NCBI GenBank assembly: GCA_947631995.1
Contig: CANRNT010000017.1
Location: forward strand, 1-43,455
Direction: 5' to 3'
DNA length: 43,455 nucleotides
From: an uncultured Clostridia bacterium
GTDB taxonomy: Bacteria; Bacillota; Clostridia; Oscillospirales; Ruminococcaceae
The notes below the pieces were generated by a model. That model ran no database searches. It was given only the letters and a program-made list of their open reading frames with translations, and was not told the DNA's origin. The first letter of the stretch is position 1. The number at the start of each line of letters is the position of its first letter. This document shows positions 40,293 to 43,455 of this stretch, one piece after another. The position numbers and the translations under genes were made by a program.

Positions 40293-41267
40293 ATGCTTGA
40301 AAATCTTATCGAAGTATTAAAAGCAAACAACAGAACGCTCGTTTTCACCGAGGGCAGCGACCCCCGTATCCTTGAGGCTGCCTCACGTCTCAAAGCTGAC
40401 GGACTGCTCACTCCGCTGCTTCTGGGAAATGTCGACGAGGTAAAGGCGGCCGCCAAGCAGAGCGGTTTTGACATCGAGGGGATAGAGATAATCGACCCCG
40501 AAACGTACCCCGAATTTGACGCCATGGTCGACAAAATGGTTGAGCTTCGCAAGGGCAAAATGGACAAGGAAGCCTGCACAGCCGCGCTGAAAAAGTCCAA
40601 CTACTTCGGCACAATGCTCGTTAAAATGGGCAAGGCTGACGGACTTCTGGGCGGCGCTACATATTCTACCGCAGATACAGTTCGTCCTGCGCTTCAGATA
40701 ATCAAGACCAAGCCGGGCAATTCTATTGTTTCTTCCAGCTTCATACTTTTTAAAGAGACCGAGAACGGCGATGAAAAGTACGCTATGGGCGACTGCGCTA
40801 TCAACCTCTATCCCGATGAAGACCAGCTTTGCGAGATAGCTGTTGAGACTGCCAAGACCGCAAAGGCTTTCGGCATTGACCCCAAGGTTGCTATGCTTTC
40901 GTATTCAACGCTCGGCTCGGGCAAGGGCGAGACCGTTGACAAAATGCGCAACGCTACCGCAAAGGTAAAGGCTGCCGCCCCCGATCTGGCAGTTGACGGC
41001 GAGCTTCAGTTCGACGCGGCGTTCTCACCCGTAGTTGCCAAGACAAAGGCTAAGGATTCGCCCGTTGCAGGTCAGGCTAACACGTTCATTTTCCCTGACA
41101 TAAACGCAGGTAACATCGGCTACAAGATAGCTCAGAGATTTGGCGGATTTGAGGCTTTCGGCCCTATCCTTCAGGGTCTTAACGCGCCTATAAACGACCT
41201 CTCGCGCGGCTGCAACGCCGAGGAAGTTTACAAAATGGCGATAATCACCGCAGGTCTTGCAGAGTAA
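40293..41267 (+). CDS. pta: Phosphate acetyltransferase
   Basis: The 324-residue enzyme converts acetyl-CoA and phosphate to acetyl phosphate and CoA, the first step of acetate fermentation. Length and motifs fit the single-domain Firmicutes Pta: FTEGSDPRILEAA, ADGLLGGATYSTADTVRPAL split by turns, SMLSYSTLGSGKGE-type loop (here AMLSYSTLGSGKGE), GELQFDAA, NTFIFPDINAGNIGYKI and QRFGG. An AGGAGG site precedes the start. No acetate kinase gene lies next to it in the window. Confidence 0.94.
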   Translation: MLENLIEVLKANNRTLVFTEGSDPRILEAASRLKADGLLTPLLLGNVDEVKAAAKQSGFDIEGIEIIDPETYPEFDAMVDKMVELRKGKMDKEACTAALKKSNYFGTMLVKMGKADGLLGGATYSTADTVRPALQIIKTKPGNSIVSSSFILFKETENGDEKYAMGDCAINLYPDEDQLCEIAVETAKTAKAFGIDPKVAMLSYSTLGSGKGETVDKMRNATAKVKAAAPDLAVDGELQFDAAFSPVVAKTKAKDSPVAGQANTFIFPDINAGNIGYKIAQRFGGFEAFGPILQGLNAPINDLSRGCNAEEVYKMAIITAGLAE

Positions 41268-41301
41268 TAAATAATAATATAAACACACAGGAGGAAAATT
41301 T

Positions 41302-41751
41302 ATGCCACCCGTACCACCCGCAGTAATAGTGATAGTTGTCGCTTTTGTGCTTATTTTTGTGATAAGCATGATAGCCGACAAGAAGTCAAAGAAAAAGTTT
41401 ATGGAAAAAATGAGCGAAGAATTGCAGGGCGCTGAAAGTGTTAAAAATATGTACCTCACGCCCGACGGTCATCTGTACTTCTACTGGCCAAACGGCTACA
41501 TGGCAGCGTATAAAAAGTGGAAGCTGAGCGATATATGGTATGTCGCGGTGTATAAAGACACCTTTGGCGTGTATGATGAGAACATGAAACCCCTGCACGG
41601 CGAGTATATATCGCAGTCGAAGGGCAAAGGCAGCGGCGGCGTGAATTTTCCCGTTGGCTGGGAAACTGCAAGAGCATACGCAGATTTTATAAAACAGCAC
41701 GACCCTCGCATACAGTTTATGCTGCACGGCAAGGTCGTTGACGGATTTTGA
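41302..41751 (+). CDS. Small membrane-anchored protein of unknown function
   Basis: The 149-residue protein has a hydrophobic N-terminal helix (about 5-26), a basic stretch (DKKSKKK) and a soluble domain with many aromatic residues (YFYWPNGYMAAYKKW, DIWYVAVYKDTFGVYD). A good AGGAGG site precedes the ATG. I do not recognise a family. It lies 34 bases after pta and may share its transcript. Confidence 0.7.
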   Translation: MPPVPPAVIVIVVAFVLIFVISMIADKKSKKKFMEKMSEELQGAESVKNMYLTPDGHLYFYWPNGYMAAYKKWKLSDIWYVAVYKDTFGVYDENMKPLHGEYISQSKGKGSGGVNFPVGWETARAYADFIKQHDPRIQFMLHGKVVDGF

Positions 41752-41753
41752 TC

Positions 41754-42359
41754 ATGAAAGAATTAAAAAATCAACCTATTGACGCAAGAGCAAAAAAGCC
41801 GTTCTTTTTAAGAGCGGCTTTGGCGTGTTTGCTTTTTCCGTGCGGCACGGCGGTGTGCTGCCTTGTAATGCGCAGTATAGCGCAGTCGGCAGGGTATGAG
41901 GAGCATATAAAGCGCCTTTGCGTGGTAATTATAATAGTTGCGGCGCTGATGTTTGTAAGGTATCTGTACCGCTGCAATATACGAAAATGGTGCTGCGCCT
42001 ATATGAACTTTGTGCAGGATTGTTTTGCGCGCGAGGATGTTGAACGCTGTCCGCGGTGCAACACGGCTTTTGGCGGTGTTTACGGCGAAAGCGAGCGCAA
42101 AAAGCAATGCCCCAACAAAAACTGCGCTCTATCAGCCGATGAGAAGATACGCTTCGGCAGGCTGCCCGCAACGGTGAATGACGCAAAAGCGCTTGTGCTA
42201 AACGCAGGCGTGCGCGATGACTTCAAATTCAGCGTGGCAAAATGCGTTTTTCAGACTGTCGCGGCTCTCGTGGTGTATGCGGTTGTGGCAGTTACAATAG
42301 TGTATTTTATCATACCGCAAATAGCAAGGCTCGTTAAAGAAATTATAGACCTGCTCTAG
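41754..42359 (+). CDS. Membrane protein with a central zinc-ribbon-like segment
   Basis: The 201-residue protein has two helices near the N-terminus (about 20-42 and 52-72), then a cytoplasmic part with CPRC (about residue 100) and CPNKNC, which could form a four-Cys zinc ribbon. A C-terminal helix (about 165-190) follows. I chose the ATG at 41754, two bases after the preceding stop; no strong ribosome binding site is visible, so coupling to the upstream gene is likely. Function unknown. Confidence 0.7.
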   Translation: MKELKNQPIDARAKKPFFLRAALACLLFPCGTAVCCLVMRSIAQSAGYEEHIKRLCVVIIIVAALMFVRYLYRCNIRKWCCAYMNFVQDCFAREDVERCPRCNTAFGGVYGESERKKQCPNKNCALSADEKIRFGRLPATVNDAKALVLNAGVRDDFKFSVAKCVFQTVAALVVYAVVAVTIVYFIIPQIARLVKEIIDLL

Positions 42360-42368
42360 GAGGACAGA

Positions 42369-42914
42369 ATGGCGAATTTCACTAAAAAGGCAATAGAGGC
42401 GTCTTTTGTAAAGCTTCTTGAAGAAAGGCCGCTTTCAAAAATAACGGTGAAAGATCTCGTGGCAGACTGCGGCATAAACCGAAACACATTCTATTATTAT
42501 TTTGAGGATATCCCCGAGCTTATCGAGAATATGGTGGAGGCGGAGGCGCAGCTTATAATTCAGGCTTACCCAACGGTGGAAAAGTTTGAGGACTGCCTCG
42601 AAACGGTGATAGATAGGGGACTGAAGAACAAGCGCGCGGTGCTGCACATCTATCATTCTTCCAGCCGCGAGATATTCGAGCACTATATGTGGCGCGTGTG
42701 CGACCATGTTATACACGCCTATGTTACGTCCGTTCTGGGTGAGCGCGTGATAGATGGAAGCGACAGAAAGGTCATAGAATCGTTTCTTTCAAGCCTTGCT
42801 TTCGGCATAGTTTCAAACTGGCTGAAAAATAATATGTCCGATGATATCCGCGATATGTTCGCACGGCTTACTGTTCTTAAAAAGGAAATGGTAGAGCAAC
42901 TGCTCTCGCAATGA
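42369..42914 (+). CDS. TetR/AcrR-family transcriptional regulator
   Basis: The 181-residue protein has an N-terminal TetR-type helix-turn-helix (about 5-52; KITVKDLVADCGINRNTFYYYF) and a helical C-terminal domain as in the DhaS/TetR_C_7-like regulators of Firmicutes. An AGGAGGA site precedes the start. The target genes and ligand are unknown; regulation of the adjacent membrane proteins is possible. Confidence 0.88.
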   Translation: MANFTKKAIEASFVKLLEERPLSKITVKDLVADCGINRNTFYYYFEDIPELIENMVEAEAQLIIQAYPTVEKFEDCLETVIDRGLKNKRAVLHIYHSSSREIFEHYMWRVCDHVIHAYVTSVLGERVIDGSDRKVIESFLSSLAFGIVSNWLKNNMSDDIRDMFARLTVLKKEMVEQLLSQ

Positions 42915-42970
42915 AATTTTGCGTTGATAAGATAAATCGGGATTTTGTTTACTATATCTGCTCTGCTATT

Positions 42971-43004
42971 GGGGGAGACCCTTTTGGAAAAGGGTCCTCC
43001 CCCA
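42971..43004. repeat. G-rich hairpin repeat
   Basis: GGGGGAG-AC-CCTTTT pairs with AAAGGG-TC-CTCCCCC, giving a long stem with a central mismatch. This type of hairpin is common between genes in Ruminococcus and relatives. It may act as a terminator for the TetR gene. Confidence 0.75.
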
Positions 43005-43028
43005 AACCCCCTCACTAAAACTCATATA

Positions 43029-43118
43029 TTTTTGGCGAGGGGTAATTTTACTTTATAAAACACGCTGGACTTATAGTATATAGCAGATTTATAAAAATAA
43101 ATTACCCCTCGCCAAAAA
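43029..43118. repeat. Long inverted repeat with perfect 20-bp arms (MITE-like)
   Basis: The arms at 43029-43048 and 43099-43118 are exact reverse complements, with core GGCGAGGGGTAAT. They flank 50 bases of A/T-rich sequence without coding capacity. No target-site duplication is obvious. Confidence 0.85.
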
Positions 43119-43144
43119 CAATATAAAAGTCTTTGGAATAGGGG

Positions 43145-43210
43145 TTACTCTTCCTTCGGAAGAGGGGGAATAAGCCTTTCGCAGTTGCGCAGCAACTGTG
43201 AGAAAGAGTT
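43145..43210. repeat. Paired hairpins
   Basis: CTCTTCC-TTC-GGAAGAG is one perfect hairpin. CTTTC-G-CAGTTGC-GCA-GCAACTG-TGA-GAAAG is a second, longer one with small internal loops. A GGGGAA/TTCCCC pair encloses the second. Confidence 0.75.
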
Positions 43211-43455
43211 TTCCCCAAAAGAAAAACAGGCACAGTATACAAATTCTGATTTATCTTAGGAACACTTTGCACTACTTACCTATCTTGTTGGAGCGCGAAA
43301 CCTATGTTTTTAATCTATCTTTCCGTTCTTGCGAAATGAAGCCTAGAATGAAGAGGTCGCAAATTTCTTTCACGGCTTTGCGCGTGGATGAGGGTCGGGT
43401 AAGGAAAAGGGGAGCGCGAGGGGGAAACCTTAGGGTAGGGGGTAAAGCGCGCGCC

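Larger units (their letters stand above)
42915..43455. other. Noncoding tail of the window with clustered hairpins
   Basis: I see no supported gene in these 541 bases. They contain a G-rich hairpin, a long inverted repeat and two more hairpins (listed separately). The final 200 bases, A/G-rich and ending in GCGCGCGCC, show nothing I recognise. Confidence 0.7.

Overview
The window looks like a chromosome segment of a low-to-mid G+C, Gram-positive gut Clostridia bacterium, most likely Ruminococcus or a close relative in Oscillospiraceae. Evidence: sigma-A promoters of the form TTGACA-N17-TATAAT, strong AGGAGG ribosome binding sites, a membrane-anchored GH5 cellulase with a CBM2-like module, sortase-type and zinc-ribbon-repeat surface proteins, a DUF3793 protein, and G-rich hairpin repeats between genes. 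No phage, plasmid, IS transposase or CRISPR array was seen. The genus call is an inference from gene content.

Layout. 1-130: 3' end of a 5S rRNA and its terminator. 131-800: DUF3793 gene (minus) with a consensus promoter and a perfect 20-bp palindrome just downstream of its -10. 915-4423: membrane-anchored CBM protein, membrane-anchored CBM2-GH5 endoglucanase, and an SDR oxidoreductase. 4577-14428: a ten-kilobase ABC exporter operon with a permease/lipoprotein pair present twice, two further lipoproteins, an ATPase and a third permease. 14522-15247: methyltransferase. 15319-19395: a 1321-residue surface protein (minus). 19658-21664: YfcE-type phosphodiesterase and MATE exporter. 21712-23434: ECF sigma factor with a probable membrane anti-sigma partner (minus). 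23475-23887: tRNA-Thr followed by three copies of a terminator repeat. 23897-26481: FtsX-type permease (minus). 26571-31328: minus-strand genes for a HAD phosphatase, PLP decarboxylase, PfkB sugar kinase, PC4/YdbC-like protein and flippase. 31329-31646: cluster of inverted repeats. 31647-35624: tightly coupled operon of a 50-residue membrane peptide, three related membrane proteins, a degenerate TrpF-like protein and a GH113-like glycosidase. 35769-37544: L,D-transpeptidase. 37612-40179: P-type metal ATPase, separate HMA protein and CadC/SmtB-type repressor with its operator. 40220-42914: phosphate acetyltransferase, two small membrane proteins and a TetR-type regulator. 42915-43455: noncoding, rich in hairpins.

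Main observation. The ABC/lipoprotein operon at 4672 and the FtsX permease at 26362 (opposite strand, about 22 kb away) are preceded by the same bipartite element, TGTAAC-N17-TGTACTT, each with an A/T-tract-rich flank on its upstream side. It resembles an ECF-sigma promoter, and an ECF sigma gene with its putative anti-sigma lies beside the FtsX gene. I infer a small envelope-stress or antimicrobial-peptide-response regulon of two ABC-type export systems, one including a family of beta-propeller-like lipoproteins with a conserved C-x4-C-x-H...C motif. A second possibly undescribed unit is the 31647-35624 operon.
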